Shown one piece after another: positions 15,720 through 22,852 of a stretch of 32,372 nucleotides of DNA. The position numbers were made by a program, and so were the translations under genes. The notes under the pieces are model-generated. The model was not told where the DNA came from. It saw nothing but the letters and a program-made list of their open reading frames with translations, and did no database searches. The stretch spans positions 1 to 32,372 of the forward strand of contig JABLXC010000040.1 in assembly GCA_013178185.1 (NCBI GenBank), written 5' to 3'. Position 1 is the stretch's first letter. Each line of letters begins with the position of its first letter. The DNA is from Anaerolineae bacterium. GTDB lineage: Bacteria; Chloroflexota; Anaerolineae; Anaerolineales; Anaerolineaceae.

Positions 15720-16802
15720 ATGGAAAACGAAATGCTTGCTGCAATGTTCTATGCTCCGATGGATCTTAGAATAGAACGGGTGAAGAAACCATCCATCGAG
15801 CCTGGCGGAATTCTCCTTCAGATTGGAGCTGCGACCACCTGTGGGACAGATGTCAAGATTTACACGCGTGGTTATCCGGAGCTACCTGTCCTGCCGATGC
15901 CGTTTGGCCATGAGTGCGCTGGCACGGTGGTTAAGGTGGGCAAGGATGTTAAAAATGTGGAAATTGGAGAACGGATTGTTGCCGGCATTGCATCCCCCTG
16001 TGGAAAATGTTACTGGTGTAACCGTAATCAACCTGAGTTCTGCGTTGATAGGACTTACTCAATCCCAGGAGGGGCGATTGCCGGCGGCGCGTTCGCGGAA
16101 TATATTGCAATTCCCGAAAAAATCGTTCGTAATAACATTCATCGCATCCCAGAGCATCTTTCCTTTGCTGAAGCGGCTTTAATTGAACCCCTGGGATGCG
16201 CCCTCTATGGAATTGAAATGCTCCCAGAAATCCGGCCTGGCGATTCGGTTGTCATTAATGGCGATGGCCCTTTGGGGTTGTTTTTCCTGCGGCTGGCTAA
16301 GCTGCGCGGCGCTTTTGTTGTGACATGCGGGTCGGTGGAGCACCGGCTTTCCAAAGCGAAGAAGCTGGGCGCTGACCATATTTTGAATATTCGCGATGTC
16401 GGTGACCAGATCCAGGCGGTATACCAGATCTTGGGGCAACCCGGCCCGGATGTAGTTATCGAAGCGACAGGTCAGCCTCAGGTGTGGGAATTGAGCGTTA
16501 ACATGGCCCGCCGGGGCGGCACGGTGATGCTGTTCGGGGGCTGTAAAGGCGGCACGACTGTTACCCTGGATACCCGAAAAATCCATTACGACTGTCTGAC
16601 CATCAAGAGCCCTTCGGTATATTTGCAGACGCCTGATATTCTCGGCCGATCATTAAAATTGCTTGCTTCGAACGATGTGCCGGGCAAAGAGTTCATCACA
16701 CACCATTACCCCTTGGAAAAAGTGGTTGAAGCCCTTGAGAACCACAAAAATCAGGTTGGTTTAAAGGCGGAGATCATCCCTCCCGCGTTTTGGGAAGAAT
16801 AG
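15720..16802 (+). CDS. Zinc-dependent medium-chain alcohol/polyol dehydrogenase
   Basis: This 360-residue protein of the MDR superfamily resembles threonine, sorbitol or other polyol dehydrogenases. The catalytic zinc ligands are probably Cys41 (TTCGTDV) and His64-Glu65 (FGHECAG). The four-cysteine structural zinc loop is CGKCYWCNRNQPEFC (about 97-111). The Rossmann fold glycine motif is GDGPLGLFFLRLA near residue 181, with a following Gly-Ser-Val-Glu that suggests NAD(H). Start ATG 15720 has TTGGAGG eleven bases upstream. In the nucleoside operon it could reduce an aldehyde or oxidise a sugar alcohol derived from the pentose phosphate. In the known DHAP shunt, an alcohol dehydrogenase handles the aldehyde released after MtnP, MtnA and an aldolase, a suggestive parallel only. 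Confidence 0.87.
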   Translation: MENEMLAAMFYAPMDLRIERVKKPSIEPGGILLQIGAATTCGTDVKIYTRGYPELPVLPMPFGHECAGTVVKVGKDVKNVEIGERIVAGIASPCGKCYWCNRNQPEFCVDRTYSIPGGAIAGGAFAEYIAIPEKIVRNNIHRIPEHLSFAEAALIEPLGCALYGIEMLPEIRPGDSVVINGDGPLGLFFLRLAKLRGAFVVTCGSVEHRLSKAKKLGADHILNIRDVGDQIQAVYQILGQPGPDVVIEATGQPQVWELSVNMARRGGTVMLFGGCKGGTTVTLDTRKIHYDCLTIKSPSVYLQTPDILGRSLKLLASNDVPGKEFITHHYPLEKVVEALENHKNQVGLKAEIIPPAFWEE

Positions 16803-16806
16803 CTGG

Positions 16807-17220
16807 ATGAAGAATCAATTATCTGAAGCTCAAAAGAAGCAGTTGGTTCAAGAAGCCAACAAGGCGCGCCGTTTTGCTTACACGCCGTATTCTCGTTATC
16901 CGGTTGGCGCAGCCTTGTTGACGAGCAATGGGGAAATTATTTGCGGCGTTAATATCGATAACGCGGCCTACCCGGCGACGATCTGCGCGGAACGGGTTGC
17001 TGTTTTCAAAGCTGTTTCCGAGGGGCACAGGAGTTTCCTTGCGATTGCAGTGGTCACCCGCGACGGAGGTTCTCCTTGCGGTGGATGCCGACAGGTTTTG
17101 GCTGAATTCGGCATGGATACCGCCATCATCATTGCAAATGAGAGCGGCGAGATCCTGGATGAAATGAAAGTCTCCGATTTGCTGCCGCGCGCTTTTGGGT
17201 CTGGTAGTCTCCAACCATAA
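16807..17220 (+). CDS. cdd: Cytidine deaminase
   Basis: This 137-residue homotetrameric-type cytidine deaminase has the full zinc site: Cys60 and Glu62 in ICAERVAV (Glu62 as proton shuttle), then Cys91 and Cys94 in PCGGCRQ. Phe/Tyr-Ser-x-Tyr-Pro-Val-Gly-Ala (residues 21-31) and NIDNAAYPATI (near 48) form the nucleoside pocket. Length is normal for the small T-CDA class. It converts cytidine and deoxycytidine to uridine and deoxyuridine, the substrates of the pyrimidine phosphorylase encoded two genes upstream. It begins only four bases after the dehydrogenase stop, so translation is probably coupled. Confidence 0.96.
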   Translation: MKNQLSEAQKKQLVQEANKARRFAYTPYSRYPVGAALLTSNGEIICGVNIDNAAYPATICAERVAVFKAVSEGHRSFLAIAVVTRDGGSPCGGCRQVLAEFGMDTAIIIANESGEILDEMKVSDLLPRAFGSGSLQP

Positions 17221-17242
17221 GGTCTGGATGAAGGACAACTGA

Positions 17243-17665
17243 ATGGTCAAAACGGAACACTGGGTGGTAAATACGAGCGGGAATTTTGATGTCATCAACC
17301 TGACCAGTAAAGTCCGGAGCTTTGTAGAGCAATCCAATTGCCAGGAAGGGCAGGTTACACTTTACTTTCAACATACCACTGGCGCGGTGATCATTGCGGA
17401 ACACGAAGTTGGCATTTTGGCCGATCTGCAGGATACTCTCCATAAAATTAATTCACCAGACCAGTTTTATCATCACCACTTGAGAGGGGTGGATCAAAAC
17501 GGGCATGCTCATATCTGGTCTATCCTGGTATCGTCGTCGGCTTCGATCACTGTGCCTGTCTCTGGCGGCGAATTATTGCTGGGCGCATTGCAAGATATTC
17601 TGCTGGTGGACTGGCAAACGGATGACAAACCCCGCCGGTTGGTGGTACAGGTACTCGGAGAATGA
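17243..17665 (+). CDS. YjbQ/UPF0047 family protein
   Basis: This 140-residue single-domain protein has the YjbQ signature. Clustered histidines in YHHHLRGVDQNGHAHIWS (about 76-93) are followed by the SASITVPVSGGELLLGALQDILLVDWQTD block that ends in Arg-Arg-Leu. The histidines form a small-molecule or metal pocket. E. coli YjbQ has weak thiamine-phosphate synthase activity, but the physiological role of the family is unsettled. Start ATG 17243 has GAAGGA upstream. It follows cdd by 22 bases and overlaps the next gene by four, so it is a real operon member. Its presence in a nucleoside operon suggests a phosphotransfer or repair side reaction rather than thiamine synthesis; this is inference. 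Confidence 0.88.
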   Translation: MVKTEHWVVNTSGNFDVINLTSKVRSFVEQSNCQEGQVTLYFQHTTGAVIIAEHEVGILADLQDTLHKINSPDQFYHHHLRGVDQNGHAHIWSILVSSSASITVPVSGGELLLGALQDILLVDWQTDDKPRRLVVQVLGE

Positions 17666-18279
17666 AAGGCTCTATGGGGACAAATTTGTTTTTCTGGCTG
17701 GGCGGGATTTTTGTCCAGGATTTTGAAGATTTTGTTTTTTCTCAGATCGAGAGGCATGTTGGAAAAACTGGGGTTATCAATCCGAGAGAATTATTGTTGG
17801 ATTGGGCACCAAGATTGCAGAAGGGTGAAGCTAATCTGAACACACTGTTTTCACACCTATCGACGTTGTTTACCCCTGTGCTAGATGTTCTACCCCCCGA
17901 ATCCCTGCTCGTTCCGCCGCTGGCAAAAAACAGTGAATTGTACAATCTGCTTTCAGACCTAAAAAAAAGAGGAATTCCCTTGTGGCTTATGGTAGACTAT
18001 CCCAAAGAATGGGTGTCCCAGATGGCGACATCCTCTAATCTTCTTCGTTATTTCAAACCAGAAAAAAGGATATGGTTTTCAGGGATTAGCGGAAGCAAAG
18101 AAATTTCCTCTCTTCCTGGCGTTCTCCAAGACATGGCCCAACTGCAATTGTCCGATTTGCTGGTCATTGATCCCGATATCCGCCGGGCGATGTCTTTTGT
18201 TCGCGCCGGTGTGCAATGCATTCATTTTGTGAATGCGGCCCAAACGAAACGAGAACTCGTTTTCCGAAAACTATTATAA
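17662..18279 (+). CDS. Degenerate HAD-like protein, function unknown
   Basis: This 205-residue cytoplasmic protein overlaps the preceding stop by ATGA. It aligns by eye with HAD-superfamily phosphatases of the HAD-IA type, but motif I, normally F-D-x-G-G-V, reads F-F-W-L-G-G-I-F, so the nucleophilic Asp is replaced by Trp. Motif II (usually a Ser/Thr after a hydrophobic strand) appears as PLWLMVDYP near 108. Motif IV survives as LLVIDPDIRRAMSFVRAGVQCIHF near 174, which normally reads I-D-D-x-x-x-N-x-x-x-A-x-x-x-G. Loss of the nucleophile implies a non-enzymatic or binding role, or a different chemistry. A real HAD homologue is likely but not certain. It lies between the YjbQ gene and the inositol-phosphatase-like gene. 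Confidence 0.65.
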   Translation: MKGSMGTNLFFWLGGIFVQDFEDFVFSQIERHVGKTGVINPRELLLDWAPRLQKGEANLNTLFSHLSTLFTPVLDVLPPESLLVPPLAKNSELYNLLSDLKKRGIPLWLMVDYPKEWVSQMATSSNLLRYFKPEKRIWFSGISGSKEISSLPGVLQDMAQLQLSDLLVIDPDIRRAMSFVRAGVQCIHFVNAAQTKRELVFRKLL

Positions 18280-18288
18280 TAATTATGC

Positions 18289-19095
18289 GTGAACGCTAAG
18301 GAGGCCGAAATCGTAGACCCCAAACTGCTTCAACCCTATCTGAATTTTGCTGTTGAAACCGCGGTAGAAGCCGGTAAGTTTACCTTGGGATATTTTCAGA
18401 CCAACCTGCAGGTGGATACCAAGGAAGATGGCACGCCTGTCACGCTGGCTGACCGCAAGGCTGAAGAATTTATCCGCCGCCAGATCGAGAAAAAGTACCC
18501 CGGACATGCGATTGTGGGGGAGGAGTATGGCATAGAGGGAGACGGAAACGCCAGCCATCGCTGGTTTATTGATCCGATTGACGGCACCCGGTCTTTCATG
18601 CGCGGCGTGCCACTTTATTCTGTCTTGATCGGCCTCGAAATTGAAGGGAATGTTGAAGTGGGGGTGGCTTATTTTCCGGCTTTGAACGAGCTGCTGGCGG
18701 CTGGTACCGGTTTGGGTTGCTGGTGGAATGGCCGGCCAGCGCGCGTCAGCCAGACCAGCCGGTTGGAGCAGGCGGTTGTGGCTTTTACAGATGTGATCAA
18801 TTTTGGGCGTTACCATCGCCAAAAGGCGTGGGAAAGGGTGATGGCCGCCACGCATTATCGCGCCGGTTGGGGCGATGCCTTTGGTTACCTGCTGGTTGCT
18901 ACCGGACGGGCGGATATTATGCTCGAAGCGATTGATAACATTTGGGATATCGCCATTTACCCGCCGATCTTTCGCGAGGCAGGCGGTTACTTTGGCGATT
19001 GGTCAGGCGAGGCCACCATCTACCACCAGGAAGGCCTGGCGACCAACCCGCTCCTTCTTCCGCAGATCTTGGACCTGATCAGAGAAGAAGAATAA
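18289..19095 (+). CDS. Inositol-monophosphatase-family phosphatase (histidinol-phosphatase-like)
   Basis: This 268-residue Mg-dependent phosphatase of the IMPase superfamily has all metal ligands visible. GEEYG (Glu near 75) comes first, DPIDGTRSF near 94-102 is the family signature with two Asp and Thr, and WDIAIYPPIFREAGG near 219 carries the third Asp. The GTRSFMRGVPLYSVLIGLE version is closer to the HisN-type histidinol phosphatases than to animal inositol monophosphatases. The start is uncertain: GTG 18289 gives the full family N-terminus but lacks a ribosome site, while a perfect AAGGAGG lies at 18298-18304, after that start. A TATAAT at 18275-18280 sits 8 bases before the GTG. It is the last gene of the operon; the phosphate ester it removes there is unknown. 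Confidence 0.88.
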   Translation: MNAKEAEIVDPKLLQPYLNFAVETAVEAGKFTLGYFQTNLQVDTKEDGTPVTLADRKAEEFIRRQIEKKYPGHAIVGEEYGIEGDGNASHRWFIDPIDGTRSFMRGVPLYSVLIGLEIEGNVEVGVAYFPALNELLAAGTGLGCWWNGRPARVSQTSRLEQAVVAFTDVINFGRYHRQKAWERVMAATHYRAGWGDAFGYLLVATGRADIMLEAIDNIWDIAIYPPIFREAGGYFGDWSGEATIYHQEGLATNPLLLPQILDLIREEE

Positions 19096-19164
19096 AACGC
19101 TCACTTTGTTGAACTGAACTTCAGACGCCGGAGGGCTGCCCGTTTTTGGGGCCGGCAGCGCTAT

Positions 19165-19434
19165 TCATTTTACAAATCTCCTGGCGGAACGCGCTTGCGC
19201 CCTGGCAGCCTCTTCGGCGCGATTTCTCGATGGGGTGTTGGTCTCCAGCGAGGCGAGAAGTCGGCGGGTTGCAGCGGCGATCTCATCCACAGCGGCGTCG
19301 AAGGCTGCCTGATTGACCTTGGAAGGTCTGTTAAAGCCGCTGATCTTCCGCACGAATTGCAAGGAGGCAAACCGAATCTCGTCCTCCGTTGCCGCCGGTT
19401 CAAAGTTGAAGAGCGTCTTGATGTTGCGACACAT
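19165..19434 (-). CDS. DUF2277 family protein
   Basis: This 89-residue small cytoplasmic protein is recognised as DUF2277. The N-terminus MCRNIKTLFNFEP is the invariant family start, followed by Thr-x-x-Glu-Ile and LQFVRKISGF. Next come a helix with AAFDAAVDEIAAATRRLL and a basic Arg/Ala-rich tail. Family function is unknown. Ala-rich amphipathic helices suggest a small helical bundle, possibly nucleic-acid associated given the basic tail. The start has AAGGAAA about nine bases upstream. It stands alone, convergent with the operon end and 76 bases downstream of the beta-propeller lipoprotein gene on the same strand. Confidence 0.88.
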   Translation of the reverse strand: MCRNIKTLFNFEPAATEDEIRFASLQFVRKISGFNRPSKVNQAAFDAAVDEIAAATRRLLASLETNTPSRNRAEEAARAQARSARRFVK

Positions 19435-19510
19435 AAGCGTTTCCTTAATTTTGCAAGCCGGCGTGACAGAATTTTCTTAAAAAATTTCCTATCCGGTTTC
19501 AAAAGAAGTT

Positions 19511-21016
19511 TCAGGGCAGCATCCAGGTTGCCCCATCCCAAATGGTAATGCCAGCCGAAAGCAGTTCAGGTTCATAATCTGGAGGGCTGGCTCTGTAAAA
19601 TTCGCCCGTGTCATTGACGAAGAACAGTACTCCGGGTTCCTGCCCTGTCTCGTAGAGCAGCGCCTGGCTGACGCCCTGTTTTTCGATCTGCCCCAGCCCG
19701 CTTCCGAAGCCGGTGAGTTTGATCCCTTTTTGCGTGATCTCGATCTGGCGGCTGCCGTCTTTGCTGAGCACCGGAAAATCCAGCGCTTCTTTGCTCTGAT
19801 AAGCGCCTGCGGCCCCCTTCGTATCGAAGGATAGCGTTTCGTAATAGGGAGGGTCGCCTTCCCGGAAGTGCCTGGTCAAAAACAATCCGAGCCCATCAGA
19901 ATATTCGAGTTCAACCCCGTCATCGTCCGGTATGTACGCAATCCGCTGTCCCTGGGGCGTGAAGAGATAGAAACCGGGTTGCTCGCCCATGAAATCGCTG
20001 ACCAGGACGCCGATCACGCCATCCGGCGCGATGGCTGCGTTCGCAGCGCAGCCTGAATAGATCGTTGTTTCTTTTCCGCTGAGGATGTCTTTCGTCCGTA
20101 GTCTGCTCGTTTGGCAGCCAGATGCAGATGCCATGAGCGCTGTGGCCGGGGGATACCACCCTACGACGTGTTCATATTCAGTTTCCTGCATGGTAAATGT
20201 GTATAGCTTTTTGGTATCCGATCCATCGGCGGCAGAAGCCCATGCGCCTGTCATTGCAAACCCGGCGCCGGTGCCAAAGCACGAAGCGCCATAGTGCAGG
20301 ATGTACGTCCCATCTGGCGACCACGATGGTTCGAAAGCCTGGCTGGAACCATCGCTGAGTTGGGTGATCTTCCCGGTTTCCATTGAATAGGTGTAAAGAT
20401 CAGCCGTTCCCCCAGGGGTAAAAGCAATATACGCCAGCGTCTTACCGTCTGGCGACCACTCCAGGCTATCCCCAATCGTGAGCGCGCGCATGGCCTCGAA
20501 CCCTGGTTCGCAAATCTCCGGCGTTTGGGGCATCTTCACGCCGGATGGAATCAGCGGTGTGATGGTTTCTAACCTTCCTTCTGGAAGTTTCAAGAGCATC
20601 AACGATAGATTCTCTAACGTTTCATAACTTTCTGCGGTGACGAAGGCAAAATAGCCGCCTGGCGCGATCCCTTTTTGCAGATGAGTGGGAGACATGACCG
20701 GCGTGGTTGTGATCTGCCTTAGCGCCGAGCCGTCGTCGTTGGCAACCCATAAGCCTTCGATCGCGGGGATCAGCAGCCAGGGACCATTTTCGGAAAGGGT
20801 GGTGCGTTCTACGGGTTTCTCTGCTGGCAATGGCGGCGCCTCTGTTGGGACGGCGGGCGCGCTGGTTGGAGTTTTTTGTTGAATTTCAGTGGGGCTGGGT
20901 TGTGTCGCGGTCGCGGGCGGCTGCTCGTTTTTTGTTGCAAAAGGCAGGCCGCAGGCCAGCATGAACAGGCTGATTGCCAGCAGGCTGACGAACCGTGTGG
21001 GGTGGGTTTTTGACAT
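19511..21016 (-). CDS. PD40/TolB-like beta-propeller lipoprotein
   Basis: This 501-residue secreted lipoprotein has signal segment 8-21 ending in Leu-Ala-Cys (Cys22). A long Pro/Thr/Glu linker (about 28-70) follows, then repeated beta-propeller blades. Blade motifs of the PD40 type are plain, for example LEWSPDGKTLAYIAF near 186 and PSWSPDGTYILHYG near 227, with WVANDDGSALRQI (near 89) as another strand pair. The C-terminal half has more degenerate blades (GSRQIEITQKGIKL, VLFFVNDTGEFYRA). Such proteins bind ligands or partners on the outer face of the membrane; no enzyme motif is seen. Start at 21016 has GGAGG eight bases upstream. Transcribed apart from the neighbours, 32 bases before the CoA-binding gene stop. 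Partner unknown. Confidence 0.82.
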   Translation of the reverse strand: MSKTHPTRFVSLLAISLFMLACGLPFATKNEQPPATATQPSPTEIQQKTPTSAPAVPTEAPPLPAEKPVERTTLSENGPWLLIPAIEGLWVANDDGSALRQITTTPVMSPTHLQKGIAPGGYFAFVTAESYETLENLSLMLLKLPEGRLETITPLIPSGVKMPQTPEICEPGFEAMRALTIGDSLEWSPDGKTLAYIAFTPGGTADLYTYSMETGKITQLSDGSSQAFEPSWSPDGTYILHYGASCFGTGAGFAMTGAWASAADGSDTKKLYTFTMQETEYEHVVGWYPPATALMASASGCQTSRLRTKDILSGKETTIYSGCAANAAIAPDGVIGVLVSDFMGEQPGFYLFTPQGQRIAYIPDDDGVELEYSDGLGLFLTRHFREGDPPYYETLSFDTKGAAGAYQSKEALDFPVLSKDGSRQIEITQKGIKLTGFGSGLGQIEKQGVSQALLYETGQEPGVLFFVNDTGEFYRASPPDYEPELLSAGITIWDGATWMLP

Positions 21017-21048
21017 GGGGCGCCTCCGGGAGCTCTCTTTTCTTACGA

Positions 21049-21552
21049 TTATACTTTTAGCGCTCCAAATACATTCAGGAAACCCCGCATCATCTTGTGC
21101 GCGCCGTCGGGGTTCAGGTACATCAATGCGCAGCCGCCCGGTATCACCGAGATGCCGTTTTCACGGCACAGCCGAATGGTTTCATCGGATGGGCTTCCGA
21201 TTGCTTCGGCGGTTCTTCGCAAGAAGGAGGGCGGTTTTGTCCCCAGCGAGCAGTGTATCCATACCCGCCGGATGCCCAGGTCAATGCACTCCTGCACGAT
21301 TTTTTCGGCAACGGCTGGCCGGTTGGTGATGAACACCGCTTCTGGCTTTTCGGGCAGCGAGCGTAAATCCGGATAGCATGGATCGCCCTCGAATTCTTGC
21401 GCATTGGGGTTGACGGCGTACACGGCGTAACCGGCCTGTTTGAACCTGCGATAGTTGAGGTTGGCGGCGTCTTCCCGTGAGCGCGATACCCCGGTAACGG
21501 CGATGTGTTTTTGAGCCAGGAAATCCTCTACCATCGTTTGCATCTTGTTCAT
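21049..21552 (-). CDS. CoA-binding domain protein (YccU type)
   Basis: This 167-residue cytoplasmic protein consists of one CoA-binding Rossmann domain, as in YccU and the succinyl-CoA ligase alpha N-terminus. Family features are the opening strand IAVTGVSRSREDAANLNYRRFKQAGYAVYAVNP, then PCYPDLRSLPEKPEAVFITNRP, and VWIHCSLG before a final strand with ISVIPGGCALM. Length is a little over the usual 140 residues because of an insertion before SPSDETIRLC. Such single-domain proteins bind CoA or acyl-CoA and are thought to sense or scavenge it. Start 21552 has AGAGGAG ten bases upstream. It is probably expressed together with the propeller lipoprotein gene, 32 bases further on. Confidence 0.9.
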   Translation of the reverse strand: MNKMQTMVEDFLAQKHIAVTGVSRSREDAANLNYRRFKQAGYAVYAVNPNAQEFEGDPCYPDLRSLPEKPEAVFITNRPAVAEKIVQECIDLGIRRVWIHCSLGTKPPSFLRRTAEAIGSPSDETIRLCRENGISVIPGGCALMYLNPDGAHKMMRGFLNVFGALKV

Positions 21553-21692
21553 CTTGATTTCTCCTCTTTTCTGGAATATCCGGCTTTTACCTCTTTTGTA
21601 GACTGAGAATCTGAAAAACTGCGGTCCAAAATCTATTTCATTGTAGCGTATTTAGCCTCGTACAACAGCTTTCAATTTGGCTCCCCAAGATC

Positions 21693-21720
21693 TTGACAGG
21701 TTTGCGAAAGCAGGTATAAT
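21693..21720 (+). promoter_or_regulatory. Consensus promoter of the membrane protein/regulator pair
   Basis: TTGACA (21693-21698) and TATAAT (21715-21720) are perfect hexamers with a 16-base spacer. The predicted start near 21727 lies inside the palindrome at 21719-21736. Downstream is the membrane-protein gene at 21769, with GGAGG at 21758-21762. Confidence 0.75.
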
Positions 21721-21736
21721 ACAAATATGTTTGTAT
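21719..21736. promoter_or_regulatory. Palindromic operator over the transcription start
   Basis: Arms ATACAAA (21719-21725) and TTTGTAT (21730-21736) are exact reverse complements around TATG, with a further ACAAAC half-copy just after (21738-21743). The site overlaps the -10 edge and start point of a strong promoter. The two-gene transcript encodes a winged-helix protein, so this is probably its autoregulatory site. Confidence 0.6.
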
Positions 21737-21768
21737 AACAAACTAGTATGCATGATTGGAGGAACGAA

Positions 21769-22401
21769 ATGGATCAATATGAGGAAATCAGACGCAGAAC
21801 GTTACGCTACTGGTATGTGGACGGCCTGACCGAGATTGCGGTTGGCGTTGTCTTCTTTTTGCTGGCGATGTTGTTCGTCTTAATGGGCGTCATTGCGCCG
21901 TCGCCGGCAATTCACTGGCTGCTGGGATTGGGGCAACCGGCCTTGATCCTTTTGGGTTGGTGGGTTGGAGGGCGCGCCGTGCGGTACTTTAAAGAGCGCA
22001 TTACCTATCCTCGCACCGGCTATGTGGAATATAAGCGTCCGCAGCCGAACCGCCGCCTGGCGAAGCTTGCCCTCACGGCCGTAATCTCATTCGCGGTGGC
22101 GATGATCGCGGCATCTTTTGCTTCGTCCATTCCTGAAGCGTGGCTGCCGGTATTTACGGCCGCTCCGATCGCTCTCTTTGTCATTTACATGGCCATCCAG
22201 TTTGGGTTGAGGCGGTTTTATCTGGCGGCGGCTGCAATCATGCTGGCTGGTTTTCTGCCGCTCTTGCTTGGGCTTGAAGGAGCTTACGCTTCTGCTCTGC
22301 TGCTGGGCGTGGTGGCGGTCATTTGGTGGCTCTCCGGCGCTTTGGCGCTGCGAAGTTACCTTCGCCAGACCACGTTGCCCGCAAAGGATTGGCAGGCATG
22401 A
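21769..22401 (+). CDS. Multi-pass membrane protein, function unknown
   Basis: This 210-residue membrane protein has a charged N-terminus (MDQYEEIRRRTLRYW), then TM segments at about 20-42, 47-65, 101-121, 127-145, 153-172 and 174-194, so about six helices. No transport or enzyme motif is recognised. A short loop rich in Arg/Lys/Pro (70-97) lies on the cytoplasmic side by the positive-inside rule. The start is ATG 21769 with GGAGG directly upstream; ATG 21748 in the same frame falls just after the operator and lacks a ribosome site. It overlaps the regulator gene by ATGA (22398-22401). Membrane protein plus coupled winged-helix regulator is a common arrangement for an exporter-like or sensor pair, but the cargo cannot be named. 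Confidence 0.8.
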   Translation: MDQYEEIRRRTLRYWYVDGLTEIAVGVVFFLLAMLFVLMGVIAPSPAIHWLLGLGQPALILLGWWVGGRAVRYFKERITYPRTGYVEYKRPQPNRRLAKLALTAVISFAVAMIAASFASSIPEAWLPVFTAAPIALFVIYMAIQFGLRRFYLAAAAIMLAGFLPLLLGLEGAYASALLLGVVAVIWWLSGALALRSYLRQTTLPAKDWQA

Positions 22402-22712
22402 GCGCCGGCTTGCCGGAGTTGAGCGGCCTGGACCGGTTGATTCACGAACCGGCTCGGCTGCTCATTATGTCTGTTTTGTACACCGCCGAACAGGCCGACT
22501 TCACCTACCTGCTCACCGAAACCGGTTTGACGCGCGGCAATCTTTCCTCCCACCTTTCGAGGTTGGAGGAAGCCGGATATATTACGATCGAAAAGACCTT
22601 TCGCGGCAAGGTACCCCAGACCCTGTGCAGCCTGACGGCGCAAGGGAAAACCGCTTTTGAAACCTACCGCTCCCAGTTGAAGGAGCTGTCCCGGCGACTT
22701 TCGGAGGTGTAA
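22398..22712 (+). CDS. Winged-helix transcriptional regulator (MarR/ArsR-like)
   Basis: This 104-residue protein is a single winged-helix domain. RLLIMSVLYTAEQADFTYLL (helices 1-2) comes first, then TGLTRGNLSSHLSRLEEAGYITIEKTF as the helix-turn-helix with recognition helix and first wing strand. PQTLCSLTAQGKTAFETYRSQL is the second wing strand and dimer helix. The pattern 'LTxGNLSxHLxxLExAGYI' is that of small stand-alone transcription regulators (HTH_34 type). No metal-binding cysteines are present. The start ATG 22398 overlaps the preceding stop by four bases, so it is translationally coupled. It most likely represses its own promoter through the palindrome at 21719-21736. Confidence 0.9.
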   Translation: MSAGLPELSGLDRLIHEPARLLIMSVLYTAEQADFTYLLTETGLTRGNLSSHLSRLEEAGYITIEKTFRGKVPQTLCSLTAQGKTAFETYRSQLKELSRRLSEV

Positions 22713-22780
22713 TGAGATCTGGATTTCTCCTGCTGGAACCGCTTTTGCTTCAAAGTTCACACGACCGATCTCATCTCTGT

Positions 22781-22822
22781 TTGATTTATGTCAAATGATA
22801 GCTGACCTGGCGGTGCTAAAAT
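22781..22822 (+). promoter_or_regulatory. CRP/FNR-family (DNR-like) box and -10 upstream of the VOC gene
   Basis: TTGAT-TTAT-GTCAA at 22781-22794 equals the DNR-type consensus TTGAT-N4-GTCAA and is one base from the FNR consensus TTGAT-N4-ATCAA. A -10 like TAAAAT lies at 22817-22822 with no -35. With a start near 22829 the box centre is at about -41.5, the classical class II activator position. Confidence 0.5.
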
Positions 22823-22852
22823 GATGATAAATCCTATGACTGAGGAGCAAAA

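Noticed and set aside
19135-19159. GCTGCC/GGCAGC hairpin at the end of the nucleoside operon
   Set aside because: The stem has only six pairs and no proper T-run; too weak to call as a terminator.
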